Origin: Vombatus ursinus
Taxonomy: Eukaryota; Chordata; Mammalia; Diprotodontia; Vombatidae
Direction of reading: 5' to 3'
Length of the DNA stretch: 64,000 nt
Assembly (NCBI RefSeq): GCF_900497805.2
Contig: NW_020954562.1
Location: 23,961,722 to 24,025,721, forward strand
The notes beneath the pieces were generated by a model. The model saw only the letters and a program-made list of their open reading frames with translations, ran no database searches and had not been told where the DNA came from. Each line of letters starts with the position of its first letter. The stretch's first letter is position 1. A program made the position numbers and the translations under genes. Positions 38,996-50,879 of this stretch are shown in pieces.

Positions 38996-39861
38996 GATAT
39001 ATCCATGATCATTAGAAAGACCTCTAAAGAAGACTTTTCAGCATGTGCAGAAATAGGTTGAATTAAATGTTGATACTACAGGTGTATATTTTAAAAACCT
39101 GATGAACTGATTTCAGACCACTGTCATTTGTTACCTGATTCTCTAGGTGGTTTTCCTTCATGTATGTTGACACAACAAGAATATGTAAATAGGCTGAAAA
39201 AAAACAGGGAGCTGAATATTTTGTTCACGTTGCATTGACCTTTATATGCTTGGTTAGCTTATCTCATTTTTTCGTTGCCAGAACAATAAATATTGTGCTG
39301 TTATATGTTCTGCATTCCATTTATTATATTCAATTTAGGCCACGTTTTTTGAAAACCTATTTTTTTTTTAGGTCACAAAGGATTAAAAGCAAAAAGCAAT
39401 CAGCATACCAACAATTTAACCTCATTGACATGCTGCACTTTCAAAAGTAAGTTATTTTCTTTGGTATACATAGTATGAAATATAAATGAAGATTGATGGC
39501 TGCTTGAATAAAAAAGTCAATAATTCCCTTGAGAACATTTGATACAATTCCTTATAGTCATTCCCAGTTAGAAAGTACAGACTATGAACTTGGCTCACTC
39601 TTCCTATTTGAAATTCATGAAAATAAGTAACATTTAATGATCACCAAACCATTTACCCAGGAGACTTAGACCCAAATTAAAATCAAATCCACACTTGAAG
39701 ATATCTTATAAAGTTTTGAATTTAGATTGCAGTATGTTTCCAAGTAATTAAGCATATTAAATGCCTTGTTTCAGAATACTGAAGAACCCCCCTAAACAAA
39801 TGGTATGTGGTTGGATGTACTTGAAAGAGCTTTCTTAAATTAATGTTCTTCAACTTACAGT
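38996..39861. other. No gene seen; unique intron
   Basis: A 71-codon plus frame at 39235-39450 is unrecognised and lacks exon-like context. Confidence 0.45.
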
Positions 39862-40035
39862 TGTGTGGTACAGTGGAAAGAGTAATGACCCCAAATTAAT
39901 TCTCACTTCTGTTGTGACTTTGGGGAAAACACATAGCCTCCCTGAGCCTCAGTGACTTCATCTACAAAATGAAGGGCTTGCACTAGATGACCTCTAAGGT
40001 TCCTTCCAATTCTAAAGCTATCATTCTATAATAGA
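39862..40035 (+). repeat. MIR-like SINE (variant with tgacctctaaggttcc 3' end)
   Basis: tgtgtggtacagtggaaaga, cctgagcctcagtgacttca, aaaatgaagggcttgcacta and gatgacctctaaggttcctt, then attctaaagctatcattcta. Confidence 0.75.
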
Positions 40036-40429
40036 CTTTTTCAAAAATAAATTTTACTTAAATTTAAAAATCAACAATTAAATTAAAACAAGTTCTATAG
40101 ATTGGGGTTTATATTAAAGAAACTTATACCATAAATAGGATGACTAAAGATGTCTTTTATCATTTAAGAAAGGTTAGTTTTTTTAAGAAGCTACTAATGC
40201 TATACTGTTGAATTAACTTTTTAAAAGTATGCGTGGAATTGGTAAGATTTAGAAAAAATGAAATTAACACTACCAAAAACAAGTTTATTCCTTTGAAGTT
40301 TCATGTTATACAATCAATTGATAATTAGCTGATATTTCATCCAGAAGATGCCAAGCCTTCATCATCTTAGGAAATTTCTATTTACATAAATCTTAGCTCT
40401 ATCCCACTCATTTGCATTAAGTTAAATGG
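40036..40429. other. No gene seen; unique intron
   Basis: AT-rich, with no recognised feature. Confidence 0.4.
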
Positions 40430-41165
40430 GTGCCATTTCCAGTCAGTTTTATCTACAAGTTTCTCTTAGTATTCCCATTTCTCCAATAGGTAACAACTAA
40501 GAACCTCTTTACTCATCAATCTGTATTGATTCAGAACCACTATCCTAACCCTCCAAAAGTCTTCTGACATGCTACATCTACCTGACTGTCAATCCTATTT
40601 AGTTCAGCTGTTCTTCTTCTCTATCTTCCTTTCTCCTTGCCTTCAACTTAAATCTCTGCTCTCATTTATTTCATCCTCTGGTACACAGTGAAATGCTTCT
40701 CCTGAAGATATCATACTTCCTATTTCCTTTTTATTTTTTTCCCTTGATCTCATCTGTTCCTATTTATTCAATGATCACACACACACACACACACACCCCT
40801 TAAAATTTTCTATATCTCACCCCACTTTGTTTCCCTGAACTCCAGTGCTACAGCTCCAGATGGCAACTGTACATCTTCTTCTGCATGTTTCACTAGAAAC
40901 AATGTTTCTCAAACTTGAAATTACCTCTAAACTAACCTTTTTTCCAAAATATTTCTATTTCTGTTGACAGCAACTTTGTGAGACTTTAGTTATTTTTTTC
41001 ATCTACTTCACCAACTCCCACCCATATTTAATGTTCACAAACACCTATTAATTCTATCTCTGCAGCATCCTTCACGTCTGTCTGTCTGTCTCTCTCTAAT
41101 TCACACTGCTATCCTAGAACAGTCACTTATAATCTTTCACCAAGATTATTTTTTTCAGCTCTGTT
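40430..41165 (+). mobile_element. L2 LINE, internal 3' portion
   Basis: caactcccacccatatttaa, ttaattctatctctgcagca, tccttcacgtctgtctgtct and attcacactgctatcctaga follow the L2 order. A (CA)n run is embedded at 40775-40796. Degraded, with no useful open frame. Confidence 0.65.
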
Positions 41166-41346
41166 CACACATCATATTGTTTAAGGAACAAATTATTATA
41201 TACAATCACAGTGTTACTTATGTCTAAAATAACATCCTGCCATCTATGTCACTTAAAGATAAAATAACACAAACCAAGCTAAACAACTTTCTAGAGTTGT
41301 CAGCTCAGGGGTTATAGATTTTTACTATGTGTGAATAAATCTTCAT

Positions 41347-42352
41347 CAGACATAACTTTTCCTTTCCTTTTTTTTTTACATAGTTTTCAATGGCTCTTAA
41401 TTTACCTCTCCTTGATCAGTTTTCTAGGTGAGTTGTCTTTGATATCAGATTTCTTATATTTTCTTCTATTTTTTCCAATCTTTTGATCATATTCTAATAT
41501 TTCTGACTAATAGTTCTTATAGAGTCACTGATTTGTTGGTCTATTTTTGTTTTGAGTGTATCCATTACTTAGGTAAAGTTTACTATTTTTTCCAAGCTAT
41601 TTATTGTCCTTCCAATTATTTCCTCCTTTTAATTTTTTAAAAAAATTTCTTGTTGCATTTCTTCTAGGTATCCATGTAGTCTTTGTGGAAAATTCATTTT
41701 TTCCTTTGAGTCTCTGCTTTCAATTGTTACAGAATTACTCACTCCTTCTTTGAGAGGTGGATTTCTAGGTCTAAAATAATTTTTTATATTGGTCAGTATT
41801 TTCTTTGATTTAATCATCTCTCCAGCTTTAGTTTCAGAATTGGAGCTTTGTAAGTACCCTGTGTTTTACTACAGGAGTCTTCTACTCCTGCTGCCTCTAG
41901 ACATAGAGCTTTACAGATTCTAAGTGTTCTCTGGCCCTTCTCTTATCACATTGGGAGGTTAGGTTTTGCTGATGCTCCCTTTGCTGAAGGCTCCCTTTCT
42001 CATTGCTCTCAGGCTTCTGGATGACTTCTTGTGTAGTTTTAGGCAGAAGTTACTGTAGTTTCTCATTTGATTTCCTGATCGGTATTTGGTCTGGTGAGAA
42101 CTAGAATTGGGCAGGTTATCTCCTGTTCAGACAGCCTCTTGGCCAGAATCTGTCTTCTTCCTTTCACAGCCAAACCGTAGCATCCTGCTTTTGGAAACAC
42201 CTGGAGTTGGCCATACATCAGTATTTCATACACTGTAGTGAGCATAGTCAAGCTTTTGTCCCTCTGATAGAAGCATCCTACTGCGAGCAGCCTCTGGGGT
42301 TGGAAGGAACTGAGCCCAGGGAATTCTGAGCACACCAGACATAACGTTTCCT
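41347..42352 (-). mobile_element. L1/HAL1-like copy ending in an A-tail inside ORF1, with 17-bp target duplications
   Basis: The body is 41364-42335 (972 bp) on the minus strand, flanked by CAGACATAACTTTTCCT (41347-41363) and CAGACATAACGTTTCCT (42336-42352), one mismatch. The T-run at 41366-41378 marks the A-tail. The 5' half looks like an L1 5' UTR. The frame at 41817-41629 (MIKSKKILTNIKNYF, YLEEMQQEIFL) resembles an ORF1 N-terminus. Nearer the tail, antisense text corresponds to a coiled-coil and LENRSRR-like segment. It thus carries the element's start and its own tail but no 3' UTR. Confidence 0.65.
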
Positions 42353-43319
42353 AAATAAAAACGAAGTAACTGGATTGTAAAAATGATGGCAATTTTATTT
42401 GATACTCATAAATGAAGAAAAATATTTTCATTTAGAAGTAAGAAAAACCAAGAAGGAGTGATTTTGTTTTTAAGCATGAAAGGTAGATCAAAGGGAGTGA
42501 GGAGATTACCTTTGTGGGGATCTTATCACTGAAATGTTGCCAAGAAACCTTTATTTTTTTTCCTTAAAGGTGGGGGAAACTATTTTTTTTTTCATTTTTA
42601 CAGAAGATCCATCTTTCTTTCCTTTGACGACAAAGACACAGTCCTTTCTCATACCTTATACTGGAGGACAGATGAGAAATTTCAACAAAAGGACCAAATT
42701 CAGTTTTTGTAGATTTTTTTTTATACAAAGACAGCCACTCAACAGATAGACTAAGAACCTGCATTCACATGGCCCTATAGCCTCATTCTCATAGGAACCA
42801 TTGAAGAACTCAACAGGATGCTTATGAAACCAGTGAACAAAAGATGAAACCTATTGAGCTTTGTCATGTTAAGTGCACTGGATGGGTCTATGTCAGGACT
42901 AGAAAATCTGAACTTGCCATTATAAAAAGGAAGTTGGACAGAAGTACTTCCAAATGCCCTCTCAATTTTCTCCACATGCCAAGATAACCACGGTCCTTCT
43001 TTTCATCTGCCATAGACCCAACACTGAGAGGTTTTACGTAGACAACAGAAATTATTCATCAGGTGACAAGGAAGTAAGACATTATCATCAGATCCATATG
43101 CACTACTACTTTAATAACTAATGTGGCATGAGAAAGGTTTATTCAGCTTTACTTAAGACTCCTTTTAATCGGACTTGGTACAATGTCTCCATGCTAGTGA
43201 TTTCTGATGGCCAAAAGACACACATGGCTGCTGTCCTCAATCTCACACCATCCCTTATTCCAGGTTTTGTACAGACCTCCCTGAGTCCACTATCTCCTTT
43301 TCTGAATGGCCCTTTACAT
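42353..43319. other. No gene seen; unique intron
   Basis: Short open frames on both strands (60-70 codons) are unrecognised. Confidence 0.45.
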
Positions 43320-43925
43320 TATCTCTAAAACATTTCTTCCTAAGGTACAAATCTGACCATCTTACTACTCTTTTCAAACATTTTAGTGGCTGCCATAAGA
43401 TAGAAGATTAACACATTTTGCCTGGCATTAAGTTGCTCCATTCTCACAACACCCTACCTTTTACATTATTTTTTTTTTATATTTCACTAACTCTAAAATC
43501 TAGTCAAAATGGACTATTGTTTTTTCCCTGAATTCAATTTGTTGTTACCAGCCTAAGTATATCCATGCAGGCCATCGCCAAAGGTCAACATGAACTTCCT
43601 TCTCATTTCTACCATTCAGAATACATTTCCTTAAAAACTAAACTCAGGAATCAACTCTTTCATAAAGCTAGTAAACAGTATTATCACTTTCCCCTCACCA
43701 CAAAGTTTTTTTTCTAGACTGCACTTTGTATCTCTCCTCCAACCACATCTCACCTTATTAAAAATTATACGCACCTTTACACATATTATAACTCCCTCAG
43801 CAGGAGAATGTTAGTTCCTGAGGTCAGAGACTTCCTTTTATTTTATTATTTTTTTAAAATTTTAGTCCTATCTGGGTTTGGATATGAAGTAAAAGATTAA
43901 TGAAATTTACTGAATTGAATGTATA
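43320..43925 (+). mobile_element. L2 LINE 3' end, long fragment
   Basis: aaggtacaaatctgaccatc, ttactactcttttcaaacat, tttagtggctgccataagat, ggagaatgttagttcctgag and aatttactgaattgaatg lie in L2 order. Confidence 0.72.
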
Positions 43926-43929
43926 TGGA

Positions 43930-44404
43930 ATATAGTTTAGATTAATCAACAATCATTTATTAAGCACCTAATATGTGCCAGGTACTATATATTAGGCAAT
44001 GGGGAAAAAAAAGCAACTAACCCTAAACAATCCTTGCATTCTAGAGATTACATACTGCATGCTAGTGTAGGGGAGATGTGTATACAAGTAAATACTAAAG
44101 ATATACAGACATACAAAATGAACACAAGGTAATATAGTAGGTAGGCAGTAGCCACTGGCAAGGTTGAGGAAAAGTCTCATGAGAGCTGAAAAAGAAATTA
44201 AGGAATCTAAGCAGTGCATGTAAAAGGGGTACAATCTGGTTATAGAGGAAATAATTGACAAAGTGATGGAGATGAGAGATGAAATAACAGATGTGAAGGA
44301 CAGCAAGTGCACCAGTTCAACTGGACAGTAGTATACAGTCAGTCAACTGGTCAACATGCTTTATTAAAGCATTTACTATGTGTCAGTCACATGCCAAGTG
44401 CTGG

Positions 44405-44410
<6 letters not shown>
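43930..44410 (+). repeat. Interspersed repeat with 'tttattaagcaccta' ends
   Basis: aacaatcatttattaagcac, ctaatatgtgccaggtacta, catgctagtgtaggggagat and agagctgaaaaagaaattaa follow an interspersed repeat I know from marsupial genomes but cannot name. A second start-like motif (catttactatgtgtcagtca) is at 44369. Related sequence is at 51260-51860. Confidence 0.5.
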
Positions 44411-44451
<41 letters not shown>

Positions 44452-44461
44452 NNNNNNNNNN

Positions 44462-44505
<44 letters not shown>

Positions 44506-44516
44506 ACACACACACA
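44411..44516. repeat. (TC)n and (AC)n microsatellites around an assembly gap
   Basis: (TC)n at 44411-44451, ten N at 44452-44461, (AC)n at 44462-44516. The gap falls exactly at the switch of repeat unit, so true length and junction are unknown. Open frames across it are meaningless. Confidence 0.97.
44452..44461. other. Assembly gap (10 N)
   Basis: Run of ten undetermined bases between two simple repeats, probably a placeholder length. Confidence 0.99.
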
Positions 44517-44519
44517 TTC

Positions 44520-44861
44520 CAGGCCTTCTCTTGGGTGAATGACCATAACCTCTTTTTATCCTCTTTCCTTTAGTATAACACCTTGTACTCTGGCAAAAGA
44601 TCAGAGAAACCACCAGAAATCCATTGCTGGGAGTCCATACTAGAGGTGGCTGTCATCCAAGTGAGGAACCAGAACATCCCTGAGCAGAGACCCGCTTGAC
44701 CAAGCCCAGTAGTAGATCGAACTTTCAATGGAGATGCTATGTCTTGCAACCAATGGAGCGACTTCATTTATCAGGAATGCCACATTCAGAAATGAACTTG
44801 TTGGGGTGAATGATTTAAATAAACCACTTTAAATTTTAGCCCATTCCCCTGAGAGACTAAA
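44520..44861 (+). other. Unassigned stretch, possible short retrocopy remnant
   Basis: On the plus strand 44590-44694 reads SGKRSEKPPEIHCWESILEV then AVIQVRNQNIPEQRPA before a stop. After it, NGDAMSCNQWSDFIYQECHI runs to a second stop near 44792. aaataaac at 44816-44823 could be a polyadenylation signal. I do not recognise the protein. It may be chance. Confidence 0.22.
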
Positions 44862-45189
44862 GTAGTAGAAGGGCATAAATCTACTGATTTGGCGGGGGGG
44901 GAGAGGTTTTATACTTTCTTTCCTATATCTTTTTTTTTTATTAAATATCCCTTTATGTAAGCTAATTGATAGTAATTTGTTAGAGGACATTGGGGTGGTA
45001 ATCACTGGTGACTGACATGCCAGAATACACTAGGATGGGGGAATCAAGCCAGTCACACTAAAAAAAGCACAACTGTTCCTCAAAAAGGGAAAACTTGAAT
45101 TAAATTGGACAGTGAAAGACAATCATTTCTCTATATATGAACTGTACAAAGAAAATAAGTTCCTTTAGCCAAGGAGAGTTAGAGGACCT
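44862..45189. other. No gene seen; unique intron
   Basis: No recognisable feature. Confidence 0.4.
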
Positions 45190-45345
45190 GTGAGGTAACA
45201 TGGTATAATAGAAATGATGTTGACTTTGGAGTTAGGGCACTTGGATTTGAGTCCTGACTCTGAAACTCATTTCCTATTTGACTTTAGGCAAGTCAATTCA
45301 CTCCTCTGTGCCTCAGTTTACTCATCTTTAATAATTGATAATAGC
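45190..45345 (+). repeat. MIR-like SINE
   Basis: taacatggtataatagaaat, gttagggcacttggatttga, ggcaagtcaattcactcctc and tgtgcctcagtttactcatc match a SINE tRNA-like/core unit. Confidence 0.75.
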
Positions 45346-45369
45346 TATCATGTAGAAATAGCTCTCTAC

Positions 45370-45613
45370 TGTAATTTGCTTCAGCATTTTAAAGATTGTG
45401 AAGAGCTTTATAAATATTCTTTCATCTGATCCTCATGACAACCTTAGGAGATAGGTACTAATTATTTTCATTTTACATATGAGTAAACTGAGGCAAAGAG
45501 AGATTAAATAATTCACACAGGTTCACACAGCTAATAAGTGCCTGAAGCAGGATTTGAACTCAATTCTTCCTGACTCCAAGTCCTATATTCTATCCACTGT
45601 GTCACTTAGCTGT
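45370..45613. repeat. MIR/marsupial SINE, full-length type
   Basis: ttctttcatctgatcctcat, gacaaccttaggagataggt, gagtaaactgaggcaaagag, gatttgaactcaattcttcc and tatccactgtgtcacttagc occur in order. The ends are shared by MIR and antisense tRNA-SINEs, so strand is left open. Confidence 0.8.
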
Positions 45614-46059
45614 CTACAAACATGGTGTAAGTAGATGGAGAAGTTAAAGAGCAATGAAATGGTTTCCATAATTCTGTAGATTCTTGCTTTTTCCTAAAAA
45701 GAATTGCTAACAAACAGGTAGAAATGAAATTACTATATGAAAGCAAATTAAATATTTTCAAATATTATATAACTTAAAATGGAATTTAATAAAAAGGTAA
45801 TTATAATAAAGGTATCTCCTCATTCAGCTTTGTCCTTCTGACCCATGGGGCTGGGGTGGGGATGGGAGAGACAATATTAGACCAGATTTTATCATTTCAA
45901 ACTCAAGAGAACTCCATGAAGTAACCACAATTTTAGGAATAATGTTTGGACCTACAATTTCAGTGATATAGAGAACTCCCTGTACCAGTGCAGTCTAGCA
46001 CTTTCTCAATGAACTTGTAGTTCTAAAGAGCTGGATAGAACTTTAACAGGATAAGAATC
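45614..46059. other. No gene seen; unique intron
   Basis: No recognisable feature. Confidence 0.4.
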
Positions 46060-46160
46060 ACGGACAGGGTCACACCTCAAGTATATATCAGAAGTGGGAT
46101 TTGAACCCAGTTTTTTGTCACTAGCTCTCTATCTGCTGCACCAAGTTGCCTCTCTTTCAT
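46060..46160. repeat. SINE/MIR fragment
   Basis: agaagtgggatttgaaccca and tctctatctgctgcaccaag. Confidence 0.6.
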
Positions 46161-46267
46161 AGCCAATAATAGATTTGCATTCTTTTCACATACTCATCTA
46201 GCATGTAGTTATTTAAAATAAATCACTCTTCTCCTGAGTAACAGTGTCACTACAATGGTGAAATCTG

Positions 46268-46370
46268 CTTTCTCTCTGTGTCTCTCTCTCTCTGTCTCTC
46301 TCTGTCTGTTTCTCCCTGTCTCTCTCTCTCTCTGTCTCTCTCTATCTCTCTCTCCCTCTCTTCCCAAAAT
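46268..46370. repeat. (TC)n microsatellite
   Basis: TCTC with TGTC interruptions, similar to the tract at 10413. Confidence 0.95.
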
Positions 46371-47099
46371 TCTCATATGCTCTGTTTAAAAGGAGTAACA
46401 CTGTTTTGAGCAAAGTACGGAAATCATGTGGTTTAGATACTTTGAAAAGCCAGTTTTAGAGTCAGGATAGATAGATCACTGACCCATTACAGTGGCTTCA
46501 TTCTAGCTGAAAACAAAAATGAATTTAAGGTGAACCATCAGGTCACTTGCAAGTAAACAATGGAACACTTGCTGTGTATGTATATTTTCTTTCTTTCTTT
46601 CTCCTAGATGCCATTATCTCCTATTCTCCTTTGAAGAATTCTATCTCCATTCTTCCACAGATTATTCACACAACTGCTGCTGTTAGGGGAAAAAAAGTAC
46701 TGAGAAAGCTTGAGGGTAAGAATTTAAATGTCTCTGAAGTGTGACTGACTCACTGCTGCATCTGGATGGCTCTGTTTGGATGATGAGCTCCTTTGTCACA
46801 CAAGCAAGTTTCCTATGGAAAAAAATATGGCTTGGGTTTAATAAATATTTCAAATGCAGGTCAGCTTGCCCAGTGCCTTTTGTCTCTGACGTTATTAAAG
46901 CCATCAATTCCTCTTTAACATTGTCCCAAAGCAATCTTTCTATATTCACAGCTTTCCTGTTATCTCTTGTCAACATTACAAAATCTACTAATATTATTAT
47001 TGCCAGCATGGAAGCATAGCTGGGGTAACAAGCCTTTCTTGCAAAATATAAATAAATGTCATTTTTGTAGATATTTCTTTTTATTCTAAGTTATCTGCA

Positions 47100-47724
47100 A
47101 ATTTCACCACAGCTATCCATCTCTAACCATCTTTGGTGTATTATTACCTCATTTCAGTAAGGTTAACTTCTTGAATCTCTTCTATCCATCTTACCATAAT
47201 TCAATTTTCCATGACCCCATTTATGGTTTGAAAAGTCTCCAAGTTCAGATTCATCACATTAACAATTCCCATCTCTAGTATATGGCTCTTTCCCTCAAAA
47301 TACTCAGGGGTTCCTATTATCTTTAGGATAAAATAAAATAAAAAGGTTTTCCAGCACCTTTGCTGACTGCTTCCCACCTAACTTTTGAGGTTTATTTCAC
47401 ATTATTTTACTTCATGTACTGCTGTCAGATAAATTGGCTTGTTGGCTTTACCTCATAAGACATTTTTTAGGGAATGCACTACCTTTTTACTTCTATTAGA
47501 ATCCCTAGGCTCCTTCACAGAACAGTTCAGGTGAGCCCTCCTACATGAGGCCCTTTCTGATCACCCTAATTGTTTAAGGCTCCCTTCCTCCTGAAATTAT
47601 TTTCTATTTTCTCTGTATTTACTTATCTGCATGCATGTTGTATTCTCAATGGAGAATAAACTCCTTGAAGGCAAAAAATAGAACTCACGCTGTTTGGAGG
47701 TGCTGAACAAATTTTACTGAACTG
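47100..47724 (+). mobile_element. L2 LINE 3' end, long fragment
   Basis: actcaggggttcctattatc, tttaggataaaataaaataa, attagaatccctaggctcct, catgaggccctttctgatca, aataaactccttgaaggcaa and tttactgaactgaa are collinear with the L2 3' end. Weaker L2-like sequence may extend left to about 46600. Confidence 0.78.
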
Positions 47725-48497
47725 AATTATTTTTTTTTATTACTTTATTTTGATTTATCAACAATTGCTACCATAAGCTTTTGAGTTTTAAATTTTTCTC
47801 CATCTCCCTGCCTACCTCCCTCCCCACCTCCCTCCCCAAAATGGCACACAATCTGATACAGGCTATACATATACTTTCCTATTAAACATATTTTCACATT
47901 AGTGATGTTGTAAGTAAGAATTAGAACCAATAGGAGGAACCAGCAGAATGAGGAAACAAAACACAACAGAAGAAAAAAATAGCAAATAGTATGCTTCAAC
48001 CTGCATTCAAACTCCATAGTTTTTTCTTCGGATGTGGATAGCATTTTTTCATCATGAGGCCTTTGGAGATCTTAGATCATTGTATTGCTGAGAAGGGTTA
48101 AGCCTATCAACATGAGTCATCACACAACATGGCTGTAACTGTGTACAACATTCTCCTGTTCTGCTCCCTTCACTCAGCATCAGACCATACAAATCTTTCC
48201 AGGTTTTTCTGAAGTATGCCTGCTCATCATTTCTTATAGCACAGTAGTATTCCATTATATTAATACACTACAACTTGTTTAGCCATTCCCCAATTGATGG
48301 CCATCCTCTCAATTTCCAATTCTTAGCCACCACAAAAAGAACTGCTATAAATATTTTTGTACATGTGAGTCTTTTTCCCATTTGTATGACCTCTTTGGGA
48401 TACAGCCCTAGAAGTGATATTGCTGGGTCAAAGAGTAAGCACATTTTTATAGCCCTTTGGTCATAGTTCCAAATTGCTCTCCAAAATGACTGGCGGA
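47725..48497 (-). mobile_element. L1 LINE 3' end (ORF2 C-terminus and 3' UTR), 5'-truncated
   Basis: The minus frame at 48255-48052 reads MEYYCAIRNDEQAYFRKTWK, the conserved L1 ORF2 C-terminal region (EYYxAIKNDE). Upstream text corresponds to SIGEWLNKLW-type sequence. The 3' UTR runs to a T-rich left end (A-tail). It inserted immediately after the L2 fragment end, and both flanks have tgaatt followed by a T-run, a possible but weak target duplication. Confidence 0.88.
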
Positions 48498-48532
48498 AAT
48501 GAATTTTTTAAAGTATCAATTAGTGATGTAAT

Positions 48533-48640
48533 AGACAGGGCGAAACAATGAATAGAAAGCTAGCCTTGAAGTCAGCAAGAGTTGAGTTCACGTCCTACGT
48601 CTGACACACATTGGAAGTCACCTAACTTCTCAGTGATATC
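48533..48640 (+). repeat. SINE 5' fragment
   Basis: gaaagctagccttgaagtca and gagttgagttcacgtcctac, then gtcacctaacttctcagt. Confidence 0.55.
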
Positions 48641-48722
48641 CAATGCTTCTTAAACTTTTTCCACTTGTGACCCCTTCAGCACTTCTTAAACTGTGGGTTG
48701 TGACTTCATTTGCGGTTGTGAC
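48641..48722. mobile_element. hAT (Charlie-like) DNA transposon termini, internally deleted
   Basis: Left end caatgcttcttaaacttttt and tgtgacccctt; the following cacttcttaaactgtgggtt and gtgacctacagttt include the right-end motif. This matches short non-autonomous hAT copies with roughly 15-bp terminal repeats. Confidence 0.5.
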
Positions 48723-49839
48723 CTACAGTTTATTTTGGCAGCTACCAAAGACAAGTTGCAGAAAAAAATGTAGACCTCCACTTGCAAAAGATTTCTTCAT
48801 CTAAGAGTTCCCTACACCATTGAACCTACAGATTTAGTCTCTATCCTTACCTTTAGGTAGACTCACATTAACTATCGACTATAAAATATTTCTGTGACAA
48901 ATCTAACCTCTGGAGAAAAATGAGAAGAGTTATACCTGTAGTTGCACAGATTAGAGTGAAGACACTTTATTCCCCTTATACTAACTATAGTGACTATTGT
49001 GAAAATGGAAAGGGATAAAAAATGTCCCTTATTATAAAACCACATTGCCTTTTCTTCTACCTTTTTTATTCTCATGTGTGTATACATACATACATACATA
49101 CATATGTGTGTGTTTTGACCTTCTTTATCTTCAAAATGACTGAGCCCACTTGTGTAAACAAATCATTATATCACCATTATGGATTTTCACTGAAGAAAAA
49201 AATTGACCATGGGATAAAAAATTACTCCATAAAAAATTGTGGGCATGTCATAAGCTTTTAATGTTAAATTCAATCTAGATATGCCACTTGTATAACCTGA
49301 ATTTGAAGCAATCAAAGAAGTCCAGATTATCTCCTAGTTCCATATCCACAATATTTGCGTCAATAATAGACTCCTTTCAACCCTCTGGTGGTTGTTTCTC
49401 CTCGTAAATATTGTGTATGGATACTCTCTACTTCTTTTTTCTTGTACTGAATCTGAAGTTTTACCTTCGGGAGATTTTAGGAAGAAGTCAAAATCTAATC
49501 ATGCTTCATGTGAAAGTTGGTTCTTGTGCTCATTGTAGCCTATAGTAGTAGGATATGCTGCCATAATTATCCTCTGTGTCCACCTGGAAAGGTGAGAGCA
49601 GCAACCATCTAAGGAACACAAGAATATGAATATAACAGGAAAAAAAGTGCCTAGAAACAGTGGTTGAGAATAGCAGACCATTTTCATTAATCTCTGATGT
49701 CAATATCAAGGTCAAAAGATTTGGGAGGGAGCTAGATGTCATATCTTCTCTTGAATTCATCTCAGTTGAATCTTCAATTTCCTCCTTAATTTTTAAAGAC
49801 ACACGGACACTAATATTTTAATAGATTTATGATCTCCAC
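48723..49839. other. No gene seen; unique intron with a small CATA microsatellite
   Basis: A tatacatacatacatacata tract lies at 49080-49105. Nothing else recognised. Confidence 0.45.
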
Positions 49840-50650
49840 AACGTGGTTGGCCTCTCCCTTAACTCCCAAACTCACCCATCTCATTCCTTGTGATTCTTTT
49901 CCATGTTTTCTCATACGTTGTTCTCTATGCCTCCATGTAAAATATTGAGGTCTCCTCTGTCTTTTGACTTAGAAGAGATGCCAGTTTAACTCACAGAAGG
50001 TCCATCAGTTATTCCTCATGATTGGTCCATCTTCTTTTGGGAATAACAGAAATTTCTGATAGCCTTCTCCACAAATGTCTATTGATAATATACAACAGTC
50101 TACTTACACCCTCTATGTAGGTCTTCAGGAAAACTTCACTTCTTTGCAGACTGTGGAATTTTATGACTCTCATCCACATAGCTTCACCAGAAAAATATTA
50201 ATTTTAAAAAGATGGGCTATTGTATTGGTGTCATTAAAAATACTACATAATTTTTCAAAACTTATCCAATGAATTTCCTTTCCACTTTTCAATTCTGAGC
50301 CTAGTCTATTGTCCCTTTGTAATGACTGTCTAATATAGATATATTGATGGATTAGCTCTGTTGATTATACATAAACTGGCTACCATAACCCGGACAATAG
50401 GGACAATAAATGAATGTTTTCTTGAATTGCTAATATTGAAATTATCCATTTGGTTTTTCTCAAGTGCATAGTTAGGTTTAACTCTTTAAAATTACTATGT
50501 ATCTCATCCACAAGTCTTTGTAATATGCTGGAGTATGATTCCATTAACACAATGTAATCCCCAAGTAGGATACCTCTGGAAAACTTCAGCACCTTTGAGA
50601 ATTCTTCTACTTGTAATCTGTTCAAGACAAATTCCTTGAGAGTGTAAACA
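49840..50650 (-). mobile_element. RTE-clade LINE: reverse-transcriptase palm to C-terminus
   Basis: On the minus strand 50625-50380 reads VEEFSKVLKFSRGILLGDYI, then VLMESYSSILQRLVDEIHSN and LNLTMHLRKTKW. This corresponds to the RTE reverse-transcriptase active-site region (F-ADD-IVL-x-S...LQ-x-L-x-E...GL-x-MN-x-x-KTK). The catalytic FADD is degraded to LGDY. Downstream, IYIRQSLQRDNRLGSELKS and WISFEKLCSIFND match the following RTE segment (YLGQ...W-AF-KL-SIF-D). Many frameshifts are present. It is the best preserved RTE piece in the window. Confidence 0.82.
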
Positions 50651-50879
50651 CCTTAACTGAACGTACATATCCATGTTTTATGTTTCAGTTAATGGTACTG
50701 ATCAGAGGGTTGAAAAAGCTATCTTTTATTATATCTGTCAAGGTATTTACACAAATGCACACATACACAGATGCACACACTCACACACACATAATAGTTT
50801 GCCAGAGAATTCTCAAGGCTGCATTTTATTCTATCGCAGTTTGTTCAAGGCAGTTGGTGATACAGTTGATAGCTCTCTG

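Noticed and set aside
44307-44613. Open frames on both strands crossing the N run
   Set aside because: They consist of microsatellite plus undetermined bases.
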